Notes: generated from the letters alone by a model not told the origin. Counted from the first letter of the stretch, positions 48,749 to 61,145 are shown. The stretch: DNA of 64,000 bases from Cryptomeria japonica (GCF_030272615.1 NC_081408.1:401909889-401973888), one strand, 5' to 3'. Program-made: numbers and translations.

Positions 48749-48940
48749 ACCTCTTACTGACTTGGACTTACTGACTTTGACAATGTTATTAAAATTTATA
48801 TGACAAAATCTCTGATGCCAAAGCCAACTATCATCTACTTTAGTAATTAAATAGTTGTTGACTTTAGGATTTAGGTGAAACAGATTACCTTTTGTCTGCT
48901 TTTCGGTTGCAATTAGTTCACCTTTTCTCCCATAGATTTT

Positions 48941-49216
48941 TCACATTCCATTCTTAAATTCCAATGGATAATCTTTGTCATTTAGTTGAGCTACACTCAA
49001 CAGATTGTGCTTTAATCCTTCAACCCAATAGACATCATATGCACTACTCTTTCCATTAAGAGAAATGGTTCCCTTTCCTTTTACCATGCAAGGCGAGTCA
49101 TTTCCAAATCTCACAACTGCTCCATCAAATTCCTTCAAATTAAAAAATTTACTCTGGTCACTGGTCATGTGGTGTGAACAACCACTATCTATGATCCAAT
49201 CATCAGAACTATCCAT
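48941..49216 (-). pseudogene. C2 protease
   Basis: Open frame with WIIDSGCSHHMTSDQSKF (Asp-Ser-Gly active site), VRFGNDSPCMVKGKGTI and GLKHNLLSVAQLND, followed by pre-integrase sequence in a broken frame to about 48750. Role: cleavage of the Gag-Pol polyprotein. Confidence 0.8.
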
Positions 49217-50237
49217 GCGAGAAACTAATGCCTTCTGATCAGATGTCTCCTCTTTAATGGTAATAAAGACAATGGCTTCATTATCATCTCCCTCGGATTT
49301 CTCATCAGTAATTCCACCATCAACTGCAATGAGGCAATCTATTTTGCCTTTTCCTTTGTACTTCTTGTACTTCTCATGTTTATGCTCATTGTCACCATTA
49401 GGACAGTTAGCTACAATATGTCAAATCTTGTTACAAGAAAAACACTTCAAATTTAATTTACCTTTGTACTTACCGGTACCTCTGGGTAACCGCTTGGCCA
49501 ACAATGCTTCAAGATCAATCAAACTATCTTCATCATCAAATTCTCTACTGAATCTAGACTCATAACTATGACTAGCATCTCTGCTTTTCCTCACAAGTGG
49601 GTTACAAACTGAATCTTTGAATGTAGATTTGGATTTCTAAGCACTACCATCATAACCATTTTACTCAAATGTAGTAAGTTTACCAATGATGGAGTCAGGA
49701 GTTACCTTTGTTTTATCAATAGACTTTAGCTCCTGAATGGCTGCAAATCGGATAGCGTAGACCAATAGAAGGGTTCTCAACACCTTACTAACCACTATGG
49801 AATCCTCCACTTTAGCACCATCACTCTTGATCTCACTGACTATCTTCTTGATCCTCTAATCATACTGTTGAATATTCTCACCTTCAGCCATCTGCATGTA
49901 ATCAAATTTACCTTTGAGACTCTCTTCTTTGGCAACCTTCACATGCTCATCACCGCTATAGATCTCATCAAGTTTCTTCCACACATCATAAGAAGTCTCC
50001 AGACCATGGACATCAACATACTCTGAATCAGAAAAAGAACTGATAATGGCCTCCAATGCTTGATTATTCTCTTGTTTCTCTTTCTATTGGTCATCAAACA
50101 GAATCCCACTAGGTGCAGTATATTATGTAACAACATGTTCCTAGTATTGAATTCCTAGACTCTTGATAGATTTTCATCCTATCACTCCATATTCTGTAGT
50201 TTTCCCTATTAAACTTTGGACCTTCTTTCTTCATCAT
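49217..50237 (-). pseudogene. gag: C2 Gag
   Basis: Starts at the ATG near 50237 (MMKKEGPKFNR) and shows LEAIISSFSDSEYVDV, YDVWKKLDEIYSGDEHV and GKFDYMQMAEGENIQ. The zinc knuckle reads CFSCNKI-stop-HIVAN: TGA at 49421-49423 replaces the Gly codon. Other stops interrupt the N-terminal half. Confidence 0.8.
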
Positions 50238-50307
50238 GTTCTTCTAGATCTTTACCTCAATCTATTAGGCTTAGACACTAGAGGACCTGAAATGCTCTGA
50301 TACCAAT

Positions 50308-51698
50308 TGATGATATGATGAATCAATAAGGATCCGAACAACTACTAAGAGGGGGGGTGAATCAGTAGATAGAAAATAGACTAAACTTTCACCAAACTCA
50401 AAATCAATCTCACAAGTCAATCTCTAAAAAACTTGTTCAAACACTGAACTACAAACTGCAATAGCACTGACAATATATCGGTTTAACTAGCATATCAAAA
50501 TAACAGTATAACAGCTCTGAAACTCCCAAACCATTTAACCAAAACATCAAAATATTTTACTAACAATAGTAAAAGCACATTTTAGATTATTGTCGGTCAT
50601 CTTAACATATCTAAGTGTATTTAACAGTTAAGCAAATTAACCATATCAAACATAACCACAAAAACCATTCACCACTTGACACAATGATTTTTGATGTGGA
50701 AACCCAAATGGGAAAAAACCATGTTGGGGATGAATACCCACAAGTATTCTAAACTCTTCTGAAGTTCTCCCTGTTGGGAGCCAAGCCTATTAAAGCTTTA
50801 CAAAATGTCTTGTTAGGAACAGATCTTGTTAGGGACCACCCGGTTAAGGGATTGACTATAATGCCCTGTTAGAAGAAATACCCTATTAGGAGTAACCTTG
50901 ATAGAGGATTTGAAATCCAAGCTAATGGATCACCTGGCTAGAGGATTTAGATAGCACTAATCCTATTAAATCTTACCCAGTTAAGGGATTTAACTATTGT
51001 AATTGTTAGAGAACAATGGGGGTTTTTTGATCTGGTAAATAGCACTACTCTACTTGATCAGATCATTTTCATTCTCCTATATGCCTTCACACATACTATA
51101 GATACACCTTCTAGTTCGGCAATCAATTAGACTAACACTAAACCAAAATTGCCAACACTACAACAAAACAACTCATCGACCTTTTAAGCAAAACAATAGG
51201 TCGGTAACACATCACAAACCTAAGATCTCATAGAGATTACAAACAATTGGTTCAAGTATGACTATTAGATTACATAGAAATCATTGCACATTATTCAAGA
51301 CAACCTTGACCACTCCTTGATCACCGCTCATCGATTCGTGTAACTCATCATGCGGTTTCCTCTTCATGCAATGTATTCACTCATTCCTAAGATAAAATCG
51401 TTATCTCTACGTGCCAAAAAACCACTTGAAATTTATCACATACAACATGCATACATGGCATAATCATTACCGATCATCATTTGATCATAAATCAGTATAA
51501 CCGATTCACCAAGCTCCATCGGTTAGGGTTTGGCACATCAACAGGTAGGGTTACCAGTTGATCTCACTGCTTCTAAAGTAATACTAGTTTTCTTCACTTT
51601 CTCAACTACCGATTGCAAAACAACATCACTACCGGTTACAATTGACATCAATGACAACACAATAGTTCATCAATGCAATCTTTAATCAAATACCAATA
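50308..51698 (-). repeat. C2 LTR, right (5' LTR)
   Basis: 1391 bp, TGATGATATGATG...ATACCAATA, followed by TATAG at 51699-51703. The TATA box is damaged here: + strand CCTTTTAAG at 51180-51188 versus CCTTATAAG in the other LTR. Confidence 0.93.
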
Positions 51699-52465
51699 TA
51701 TAGTTGCGCACATGTTTCCTGCACATAGAAAGAAAGGGAAATGTGTTGGGAATAAGGGGTTTGTCTTCAGATCGAACCCTAGTTTTGAAATTAACCAAGT
51801 GGTTGAAATAATGTAATTGAAATGACTGAAAGTAGAAATCCTCCTCTTTGAGGGGATGTTGAATTGACTGAACATGAAATGCTTATACCTCCTTGTGAAT
51901 TTTCGCTTGCCTCCACATAGAATTAGGGTTTCATGAAGTAGAATGTTGATCTCCTCTTCAATGCTTGAAATCTCTTCTCTATTGCTGCTCCAAATCTTGA
52001 AGGAAGACTAAAAATGCTCAATTTCTCTTGAATGCTTGAATTTTTTATCTCCTGAATGCCTGCATGCTTGATTTAATTTCATGATTTATCAAATGAGAGG
52101 GGAATTCCCTCTTATATACTTTCTAGTGGGGTTTAATTGACTGATTTTTGAATTGGGTCGGCATATGGGGGATTTTCCCTCTCTAATTTGAGATGAGCCA
52201 AAGGAAGGGACCCCAAGATAGGTCCCAAATAGGGGATCCTAAGGCACCATGCCTTGGTCCCAGTGGATCCTAGGGTGCCACGCCCTGGTCCCGCCCTATT
52301 TTGGGGTAGGATCAAGGTGGTTTTGAGGTGCATGGTTGAGCAAAATGTAGGTTTTGATTTGTATGAGCATATTCAGGTTTCTGATCAAGTCGAGGGGTGA
52401 AAACACTAAGGTGAAGACCCAAATGTAGTAAAAAATTGCCTGAGGTGCAACTTTAGGATGTTACA

Positions 52466-53180
52466 AGACCTAAATTAGACTTTGCAAATTTTTGACCTTG
52501 GTTTAGGATTAATGATTGATGGATGAAATTTGGATCAAAGGATCAATTTGATTTTATGTGCTAATTCCTCAAGGATGGGAAGAAAATAATTACAAAGGAA
52601 TTGATTAATGATGAAAGAGGAAGATAGGGCGGAGGTTACCCAAGACAGGGAAGGCACTTAATATGTGATCTTTGGGTGAGGAAGAGGGGACAATGAGATG
52701 TGACACTCCTATTAACCTGCTGGGATAAAAATAATCTTTTTTCAAGAGCATGGGTTTCATTGTTGAAACCGTATAGGTAATTGTGGTAACGATGCAAAAA
52801 GCTTCGGTGTTTCAGCAAGAGATTGTGGTTTTTGTACAAGAAGCTTCTAAATTTTGGGATTTCCTTGAGACTTGGAATTTTTTCTTGACTTAGGGATGGA
52901 TTGAATTCTTTGTATGCTTAAGGAACCTTTTGATATGGCCCATGGATGAAGACTGACTAGTAATTTAATCCTGGCGAAGACTGTAAAACAATGGCGGAGA
53001 TGGTAAAACAGTGGCAGAGACATCAATTTTTAGGCGTAGATGGTGAAATGTAGTTTGACAATGACTAGGTAAATTTTGAGGGACTTGGTCAAATTTATGA
53101 ATGTTTTATTTGTTGTCTTGACAAGAGATATCAAACAAGAAATACATTTTGGCCAAGGAGACGCTTGAAACAAGTGTGAG
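52466..53180. other. Unassigned sequence right of G2
   Basis: No gene visible. At 52975-53045 a short phrase related to GGCGGAGATGGTAAAACA recurs several times; similar phrases return at 54130-54180 and 54430-54620. Confidence 0.5.
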
Positions 53181-53956
53181 ATGGAGGCCCTAGACAAACC
53201 CGATTTAAAAAATTTATGGGTATGCACAATCAAAGACACACATAAGCATGTACATCCTAGGTTGGAAAAAGAATTCTACTTGTTGAGTCCCCAATTGAAT
53301 TTATCCATATACTTAGACAAATCAGACAGAAAGAGATTTGGTGGCACTGGCTCCCCTTTACATGACACACACTTTTTCAGGCACACCAGAATCCCATGCC
53401 TCGAAGATCTAGAGATTTTATGAACTGGGGGAGATCTATCTTGATAGTGAATAGTACGATGTGGGGCAGCTTCGTAGGTTCGACCTCCTACACCAACCAG
53501 CAAATGGGATTTTGGCCTCTACTACAAACTAGTGTCTTATAAACTTTCAGGGTATAATAGTGTATATACATGTAGTGGTTATCTCAATTAAGAGGCTTCT
53601 TATCCCTTTGTATAAGGGTTTAACATGTCATGCGAACACTGGAGGAGACATCCATCAGTATAGAATAGTGGCACTAGGTGGTGATGACTTTTGTCACCCT
53701 CACAAATATTTTTATGGCAAACTGAAAGAGTATTGCTTGGGTTGTTGCTTCTCACCTGCCTATTGCATCAGGAAGCAAGTCCTCTAAAGAAACACTAAGT
53801 TTTATCCTCCCCCACCAAAGAGGGGAGAATACCACAAAGTGTTTCAGGATCTAAGAAAGACAAAATGGGATAGGTCTGGTTTTTGGATCACCCAAGATTT
53901 CATGAGGGGACAGCATATACCTACTATCTCGTGCAAACATGAAAAACAAGTTTCCT
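53181..53956 (+). pseudogene. Coding relic of unknown family
   Basis: Frame 53181-53423 gives an 80-residue peptide with LWVCTIKDTHKHVHPRLEKE (in part) and YLDKSDRKRFGGTGSP. A second frame, 53560-53956, is open for 132 codons but for one TAA at 53785 and reads HQYRIVALGGDDFCHPHKYF, EYCLGCCFSPAYC, KRGEYHKVFQDLRKTKWDRS and GFWITQDFMRGQHIPTISC. The composition is protein-like (balanced Cys, Trp, Gly), not low complexity. I do not recognise it. It could equally be a chance open stretch. Confidence 0.35.
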
Positions 53957-55909
53957 AATTACTAATGCATGAAAACAAATCCTAACACACACTTAGTGAT
54001 TAAAAACAAGTGTTCAACATACAAATCTACAGCAAAAGTTAATAGCTTGTAGATTTTTGCCTTGGATAGTCGAGAAAAAGTTGCAAAATTATAAAATAAT
54101 TAACCAAAACCTTATGCAAAATTTACTATGGTGGAGATGGCAAAAGGCAGGCGCAGACGGCAGTCTGTCTGTGCAGGTGATGAAACATGGATGTTAGCTT
54201 AGAGGCCCAAACAATGTTTTGGCCTCTGCAACAACAACAGTTAGCTTCAGGGACAAAAAAATTGTTATTTATCAGCCTTAAATTTAAGAAAACAATGGAT
54301 TACAGTTTCCAAAATTTGCAAATTAGTAAAGAAAGAAAAAAGAAACAGAAAACAAAAGACAACTATTTTTATAAAACAAAAAAAAATTGTGAAGATATTA
54401 AAAATCTACTGATAAACTTCAAAGAGAAATTAACAAGGCAAAGATGGTGACTTGTCCTATGGACATGACATTCTATAGACATAAACGTCGAAATATAAGA
54501 CCTGCGAAACAAAAAGGCCAGCAAGAAAACTCAAAGCAGAGATGTCGTACTATGATCAAAGATGTCGATTTGTAAGCACAAACGCCAATACGAAGCGGAG
54601 ATGTCGAAATGTGACCTCCATGAACCTTCACAAGAAAAACTCACAAACTTGTCAAATTAAGGGACTTGGGGTCCCACCGGGCATTGCCAAAATGATGATA
54701 AGGAAAAGCAGGATACCAAGATTGAATGCATGTAATGTAAAATAGAACACAATAAAGCATTAAAACATACAAAACAACCTTGATATACCTTTTATCTTCA
54801 CCTCCTACGATTGAGAGAGAAGTGGAATATGTACCAAAGATCTCCACTTGATTTGCTCCTTATGATTGAGGGATGTGGATTTCTCTCTGCTACACAAAAA
54901 ATTGATAGGATATTGGGTGATGGATTGACGGATTAGCTATGGCAACATTTGGGCATAATATGGATGTAATGGGTGATTTCTTTCTTAAAATGGATAGCAT
55001 GACAATGTGAAAATGATGGATGATTTGAGAGGAGAGGAGACTCCAATTTATAAATTGGAGGGGCCCAAAATGGATGGCCAAGAATAAAGAGGAATGGAGA
55101 GATAAGATTGAATGTGAGTGAGAGATCCAAGAGATTTGCCATAGATGAAATTATTGTCTCCATGCTTCTCAAGTACATGGGGAAGAGTTCCTTAGGTACC
55201 TTGGGAAGAGAGAAAAGGAATTTAAAATTCCTTCGGAGAGGACAAGGGGAATTAAAAATTCCCAAGAAAGAGCAAGCATGGGGAGAATAAAGGATACAGG
55301 AATTAAAAATTCCTAGGGAAGAGAGGGTATGGGGAGATTCAAGGAATTTGAAATGTTGGCAAGAGACATTGTATTGGTGAAGATTCATGCATGGAGATTG
55401 CTTAGGGGTTTTCATTGATGGAAACTCAATCAATAAACCCTATTCAGTGTATGCAAATTTGAGTTACGGGAAGACTTAAGGAGTTTTGGTTATTCATTAG
55501 GCATAAGTCTGGATGGTCGAACACAGTGTGTAGATTCATTGAGTATAACTTATTTCTGATTGCATAGTTTTGGTTGTGGTATTAGAGATAGATGATTGGA
55601 TGTTTGAGGTAGCTTAATTCATATTCTTGACCTCAGGTGTTGATTCATGAGTGAGATTAAAGGTACGGTATCCGATGATTCTGGAAGAACAAAGTTATCT
55701 TTAGGTTTGATGGTCTAACATGTGATCTAGAATATGTGGGATGATTTCAATGGTTGTTATCAAGTTCAAGATGATTGTACCGATGTGTATGAAGCATGTT
55801 ACCATACTGTTTAGTTCAGCATATGCATTTGTGGATAGATTGAGTTGACAAGTCACTACACATTTCATATTTTGTAGTTTTGTGAAGTCGACTTGGTTGA
55901 ATTTTATTT
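53957..55909. other. Unassigned intergenic sequence
   Basis: AT-rich to about 54500, then repeated GAGATGTCG-type phrases, then a purine-rich part (55080-55340) resembling 33200-33500. Minus frames such as 54933-55433 are Ser/Pro/His-rich shadows of this purine-rich strand. No gene supported. Confidence 0.5.
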
Positions 55910-57057
55910 TGTTGGTGCAAATATATAATGTCAATCCAAATGATAATTTTAGGTATAAAATATATGAATGTGGATGTGTGGTATGCGAATGAGAATCATA
56001 ATGCAAAATTGGTGCTCCGGTAGATTACTGTGCAGCAAAACAAGGCAGAAAGGCAGAGTAGCTTTTGACAGTTAGATTGTGCTAAACCAGAACTTACCTC
56101 TGGCATTTGTAGATGTTGCATTGTACTTCAAACATTGTAATCTCTCTTGTAATTGATGCAAAAGCACTGGAGTAGTTAAAACCATTTGGAGCAGATAGCG
56201 GTAAAATTGCTTGGAGATCGTTGCATTTCTTCATATTTGAGAGTTTAGCGTTGTCAATTTGGATTTATCACCTTGAGTTAGTTGTCTTTATCATATTTGA
56301 GATTCATGAAAATTGGAATTGATTCTGGTATTGGTGTGTTCTTACCGGTTGGTCTTACAGTGTGTGGAGCGGAGATGAATTGGGTTGCAGGTGGTTTATG
56401 TAGCTTGTGGATCATTGAGTGATGTTGTTTTGGGCCTTGACTGATGTTTCTGGAGGTCTGTGTGAAGTTTTATGCATTTGAAGATGTTCTTGGTGATTTG
56501 GGTCAACATGTTATCATTTACACGTTTCATCATGACCCAGTTGGTCTTTGGCCGACTTGATCAAGTTGTTATTGCTTGCGCATGGTATAAATGGAAGTTT
56601 TGAGAATCATTTTAGGGGATGGAGGTCCAAGGAAGAAGAGATCGAGCGAAGATGTAGTTCCCAGATGGATTCCGGTTTGGGGGGACTGAAGTCCAGATGG
56701 ACTGAGGTCCGGATCAGTGCAGAACAGTGTAGACTGTTACCAGAGGCCTATTTTTTCGAGCAGAAGATCTGTAGATTTTAGATTTGTGTTGTAAGGATTG
56801 TTTTGTAATCTTGGGTTGTGGTCCAGCATTGGTAGCCATTGAAGGCATATGTAATTCATTAAATGATTGTAATCATGGATTTATTTGGTTACCGATTATA
56901 TCATGTGATACTTCTACCGGTTAGGGTTGCTCTTTACCTGTTTGATGGTTATATCTTCTGTTGTGTTACCGGTTGTCAGTATCTTGCATGGTGTTTTGTG
57001 TTATAGGTTGTGAGGCGGAGATGTCCTTCATTGGATCTCTCTACCTTGATTGTGTCA

Positions 57058-57417
57058 AATGGTATCAGAGTTGGTTGTGAACCTGTTGATGGAAGAAGAC
57101 CTGGTCATGTATCAGTTGGTTAAAAAGGAAGTTGAGGCAGCTTGTGGACTTGCTCAGATCATTGAATGTGAGGTAGTACAAGGCTTGCAAAAAGACCGCT
57201 GAACCTAGAGCTTGAGATTGAGGCAATTAGTGGGTGGATACTTGAACAGATCGTCAAACTGAGGCAGGCAGCAGGTTGGACGAGTAGATCACCAAGGAGA
57301 GGCAACCAAAATCTGTAGTCAAACCGTCGAACACCTGAGCCAGTTGCAAGTACCTACTGACAGACCACCAAACCAAATCAAGTTATGGGACTCACTTTTC
57401 AATTAACCCCAAGAGTC
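57058..57417 (+). other. X internal segment 1
   Basis: 360 bp. After the primer site, a 37-codon ATG frame (MEEDLVMYQLVKKEVEAACG then LAQIIECEVVQGLQKDR) could be a Gag N-terminal remnant; in segment 2 its ATG is TTG. The rest has no frame. Confidence 0.55.
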
Positions 57418-58320
57418 TGAGCAGGAGCACTGGAGTAGTTCAAACCGGTTGGAGCAGTTAGCGGTGGAATTGCTTAGACATCGTTGCATTTCTTCATATT
57501 TGAGAGTTTAGCGTGGTGGATTTGGATTTATCACCTTGATTTTGTTGTCTTTAACATATTCAATATTCATGGTAATTGGATTTGATTCCAATGAGATATC
57601 AATTTTGATATTGGTGTGTTCTTACCGATTGGTCTTGCAGTGTGTGGAGTGGAGATGAATTGGGTTGCAGGTGGTTTCCATAACTTGTGAATCATTAAGC
57701 GATGTTGTTTTGGGCCTTGACCGATGTTTTCGGAGGTCTACATGAATTTTTATTCATTTGAAGATGTTCTTGGTGGTTTGGGTAGACATGTTATCGTTTA
57801 CATGTTTCATCATGAATCGTTTGATCTTTGGCCGACTTAATCGAGTTGTTATTGCTTGCGAATGTTATAAAGGGAAGTTTTGAGAATCATTTTAGGGGAC
57901 AGAGGTCTAAGGAAGAAGAGATCGAGAAAATATATAGTTTTCGAAGAGATTCTGGTTCAGGGGGACTGAGGTCCGGATCAGTGCAGAACAGTGCAGACTG
58001 TTATCAGAGGCCTATTTGTCGAGCAGAAGATCTGGGGGTTTTAGATTTGTGTTGTAAGGATTGTTTTGTAATCCTGGGCTGCGGTCTAGCATGTGTGGCC
58101 GCTAAAGGCATATGTAATTCATTAAATGGTTGCAATGATGGATTTATCTGGTTGCTGATTATATCATGTGTTACTTCTACCAGTTAGGGTTGCTCTTTCC
58201 CTATTTACCGGTTATAGCTTGTGTTGTGTTTTTGGTTGTCGGTATCTTACATGGTGTTTTGTGTTACAAGTTGCAAGGCGGGGATGTCCTTCATTGGATC
58301 TCCCTACCTTGACTATGTCA

Positions 58321-58680
58321 AATAGTATCAAAGATGGTTGTGAACCTGTTGATTGAAGAAGACCTGGTTATGAACCGGTTGGTTAAAAAGGAAGTTGAGG
58401 CAGCTTGTGGACTTGTTCAGATCATCGAACATGAGGCAGTAAAAGGCTTGCAAGAAAACTGCCAAACCTAGAGCTTGAGCTTGAGGTAGTTAGTGGGTGA
58501 ACACTTGAACAGATTACCGAACTAAGGTAGGTTGCAGGTTGGACCGGTAGATCGCCGAGGAGAGGCAACCAAAATCTGTAGTCAGACTGTTAAACCCCTG
58601 AAGTAGTTGCAAGTACCTACTGACAGATCATCGAACTAGATCAAGTGATGGGACTCACTTTTCAATTAACCCCAAGAATC
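58321..58680 (+). other. X internal segment 2
   Basis: 360 bp, same length and order as segment 1 with scattered substitutions. Primer site decayed to TAGTATCAAAG and the small ATG lost. Confidence 0.6.
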
Positions 58681-59993
58681 TGATGCAAGAGCACTGGAGT
58701 AGTTCAAACCGGTTGGAGTAGTTAGTGGTGGAATTTCTTGGAGATCGTTGTATTTCTTCATATTTGAGAGTTTAGCGTTGTGGATTTGGATTTATCACCT
58801 TGAGTTCGTTGTCTTTATCATATTTGAGATTCATGGCAATTGGATTTGATTCCAGTATTGTTTTGATATTGGTGTGTTCTTACCAATTGGTCTTGGAGTG
58901 TGTGGAGCAGAGATGAATTGGGTTGTGGGTGGTTTTCGTAACTTGTGGATCATTGAGCGATGTTGTTTTGGTCCTTGGCTGATGTTTTTGGAGGTCTGCA
59001 TGATTTTTTATGCATTTGAAGATGTTCTTGGTGATTTGGGCCGACATGTTATCGTTTACACGTTTCATCATGAACCGGTTGGTGTTTGGCCGACTTGATC
59101 AAGTTGTTATTGCTTGTGGATGATATAAACGGAAGTTTTGAGAATCATTTTAGGGGACAGAGGTCCGAGGAAGAAGAGATTGAGAAAAGATGTAGTTTCT
59201 AGAGAGATTCGGGTTTAGGGGGACTAAGGTCCTGATCAGTGCAAAACAGTGTAGATTATTACCGAAGGCCTACTTGTCAAGCAGAAGATCTATGGATTTT
59301 ATATTTGTGTTGTAAGGATTTTTTTGTAATCCTTGGCTGCAGTCCAGCATGTGTAACCATTGAAGGCATATGTAATTCATTAAATGGTTGTAATGATAGA
59401 TTTATTTGGTTACCAGCTATATCATGTGTTACTTCTACCAGTTAGGGTTGTTCTTTACCTATTTACTCATTATTTATTGTGTTGTGTTACTGGTTGCCAA
59501 TATCTTGCATGGTGTTTTGAGTTATAGGATGCAAGGCGGTGATGTCCTTCATTGGATCTCCCTATCTTGACTGCGTGAGTATTTCATTCATAGGAAAGTG
59601 AGTCCTCTGGGGCTGTTGTCCTCTTATGTAATTGAGCAGTGAGCTCTAGGCAGTGTTCTTGAATGCAAGTCCATTCCATTTTGTAATATTATCATACTCC
59701 TGATCAAATTATAATAATATTGTGGGTACTCAATCCCACTGTGATTTTTCCCTTTCCGGTTTTCCATGTAAAAATTATGATGTTACTATTTTGTGGTTGA
59801 TTAGTTTATGTTTCTGCACTTTGCTTTCATTTTTTTTTATCCAGTGCTTGAAGAATTAGTTTAATAAGCTTGTTAACTGTAGAATGTTGATTCACCCCCC
59901 CTCTCAGTGTTCATTGATTCCAACAATTGGTATCAGATCTTAGTTCCTTGCAATAATTCTAACAGCTTGAGGAAGATCTGGAAGATTGAATCT

Positions 59994-61145
59994 ATGGACT
60001 CTAGTTCATAGAAGCAGCTTATTGTGGCACTTGAAGATCTTGATGCAGCTATGAAAGAGAAGAGAATCCTGAGGAGAAATTTGGAAGCAGCTAAAAATTT
60101 CATTCAATCCCTAAAGGAGCAAGTCAACACATGAAAAGAGAAGAGAAAGGAATTGATGGATAAAGTGAAGGAGAAATAATAACAAAGCATTGACAATAAA
60201 GCCCTACAAGACAAGACAGATGAATGTGAGAAGCTTGCTAGAGACAATGCAGTGTTGAAGAATGAGATGCAATCCATTGTAATGAAGCTAACAAAGTAGA
60301 TTGAAGACCGAAAGAAGAATGAAGAAACCCTGACTCGGTCACTAAAGGAGAGAGCTGATAAATGTTGTAGATTGAACTATGAGAATGATCAATTGAATCT
60401 TGAATTGGTGCAAACAAAGAATGATGGACAAGAACTTGAAAGGCAAATCATATTTCTGATAGATGAACTTTCTACTGATAATGAGTACAGGGAGAAATTC
60501 ACAGCTAGCTTAGAAAGGCTTGATGAGATGCTAGAAAGTCAAAGAAGTGGAAAAGACATGCAGGGACTTGGATATGAAAAGGGAGAATCCTCCAGTTCTG
60601 GACAAAGCAATCATCAACAGAAGAGTAAGAGACCTCCAGTAAGACACTCTAATGCTTACAAATTCAATGGTAAATTCTTTGTATGCAATATATTCGATCA
60701 TATGGAAAGACAATGCAGAAATAGGATGATGAATAATGGTCCTACCTTTACCGGTCAATGTTTCAAATGCAACAACTTTGGTCATAAGTCAAATATGTGC
60801 AGAATGGTGAACAATTTCCAAAATAAGAGATGTTATTCCCACGGATTTTTTGGACACATTGCTAACCAATACAGGATGAGACCAAATTAGATGAATTTCA
60901 GGCCTATGCAGAGAAATGTTGTTTGTTATACATTCAACAAATCCGGTCACATAGAAAAATTCAATATAAGTAAGAACATGAGCAGCAATGGTTTGATGAA
61001 CAATAAAAAATCAGATGAAAAGGGCAAAGCTAAGGTGTAAGAGATCAGAGATCGGCATAATAATTTGTGGGTTAAGAAGGAAGATTCAAATCTACGGAAC
61101 AGATCCAAACCTGAATCCGGTGTTGGAACCTCATCTGGTAACTAA
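59994..61145 (+). pseudogene. gag: S2 Gag-like protein, stops only
   Basis: One frame from ATG 59994 to TAA 61143-61145, with in-frame stops at 60009, 60132, 60177, 60180, 60297, 60888 and 61038 and no shift needed. First 170 codons are coiled-coil-like (Lys/Glu/Leu-rich). Zinc knuckles follow: FFVCNIFDHMERQC (first Cys lost), CFKCNNFGHKSNMC (intact), CYSHGFFGHIANQY (decayed) and CYTFNKSGHIEKFN (decayed). The end LWVKKED parallels IWKKKPM near the end of S1 Gag. Same architecture as S1 but much more decayed. Confidence 0.75.

Larger units (their letters stand above)
43228..51698 (-). mobile_element. C2: Ty1/copia element inside the G2 LTR
   Basis: Same family as C1, with perfect TATAG duplications. 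LTRs are 43228-45764 (holding a solo LTR) and 50308-51698; after removing the solo LTR and one repeat, both are exactly 1391 bp. Primer-site complement GCTCTGATACCA lies at 50294-50305 and the polypurine tract at 45765. Gag, protease, integrase, reverse transcriptase and RNase H are all present on the minus strand, better kept than in C1 but with stops. It is younger than G2, whose LTR it interrupts. Confidence 0.93.
35985..52465 (-). mobile_element. G2: gypsy element with gag and protease only
   Basis: LTRs are 35985-37205 and 42769-52465, the right one split by C2. Removing C2 and one target repeat leaves exactly 1221 bp, equal to the left LTR. Internal region 37206-42768 (5563 bp) codes on the minus strand for a Tat-like Gag and an aspartic protease, but I find no reverse transcriptase, RNase H or integrase. 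Original size would be 8005 bp. The polypurine tract AAAATGGGGGATAAA lies at 37206-37221. I do not recognise a clean primer site next to 42769. Confidence 0.85.
42769..52465 (-). repeat. G2 LTR, right (5' LTR), split by C2
   Basis: Parts 42769-43227 (459 bp) and 51704-52465 (762 bp), total 1221 bp, TGTAAAGTGG...GGATGTTACA. The C2 target repeat TATAG is counted once. Confidence 0.9.
56154..59578 (+). mobile_element. X: tandem LTR-internal-LTR-internal-LTR array without genes
   Basis: Three LTR copies, 56154-57057 (904 bp), 57418-58320 (903) and 58681-59578 (898), all TGATGCA(A)GAGCACTGG-like to TTGTGTCA-like, separated by two internal segments of 360 bp each. Each internal segment begins with a primer-site-like AA-TGGTATCAGAG (57060-57070; decayed to TAGTATCAAAG in the second). 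Outer flanks GTAAT (56149-56153) and GTATT (59579-59583) match four of five. With only 360 bp inside, this resembles a TRIM/SMART-type non-autonomous element, but with unusually long LTRs. Confidence 0.8.
55910..59925 (+). repeat. S2 left LTR, split by array X
   Basis: Starts TGTTGGTGC and ends ATTCCAACA, with TGTTGG/CCAACA inverted ends. Removing X (56154-59578) and one 5-bp repeat leaves about 586 bp that reads continuously through CTCTTGTAAT-TTCATTCATAGG. The C-rich end GATTCACCCCCCCTCTCAG (about 59889-59906) is the same tail seen in S1, C1 and C2 LTRs. No full partner LTR lies in the window; a tail-only copy is at 63918-63955. Confidence 0.65.

Noticed and set aside
56548-56781. Frames starting MADLI..LLLA in array X (also 57828-58187)
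   Set aside because: They lie within the X LTR copies, are of unequal length and diverge after about 40 residues by frame changes.
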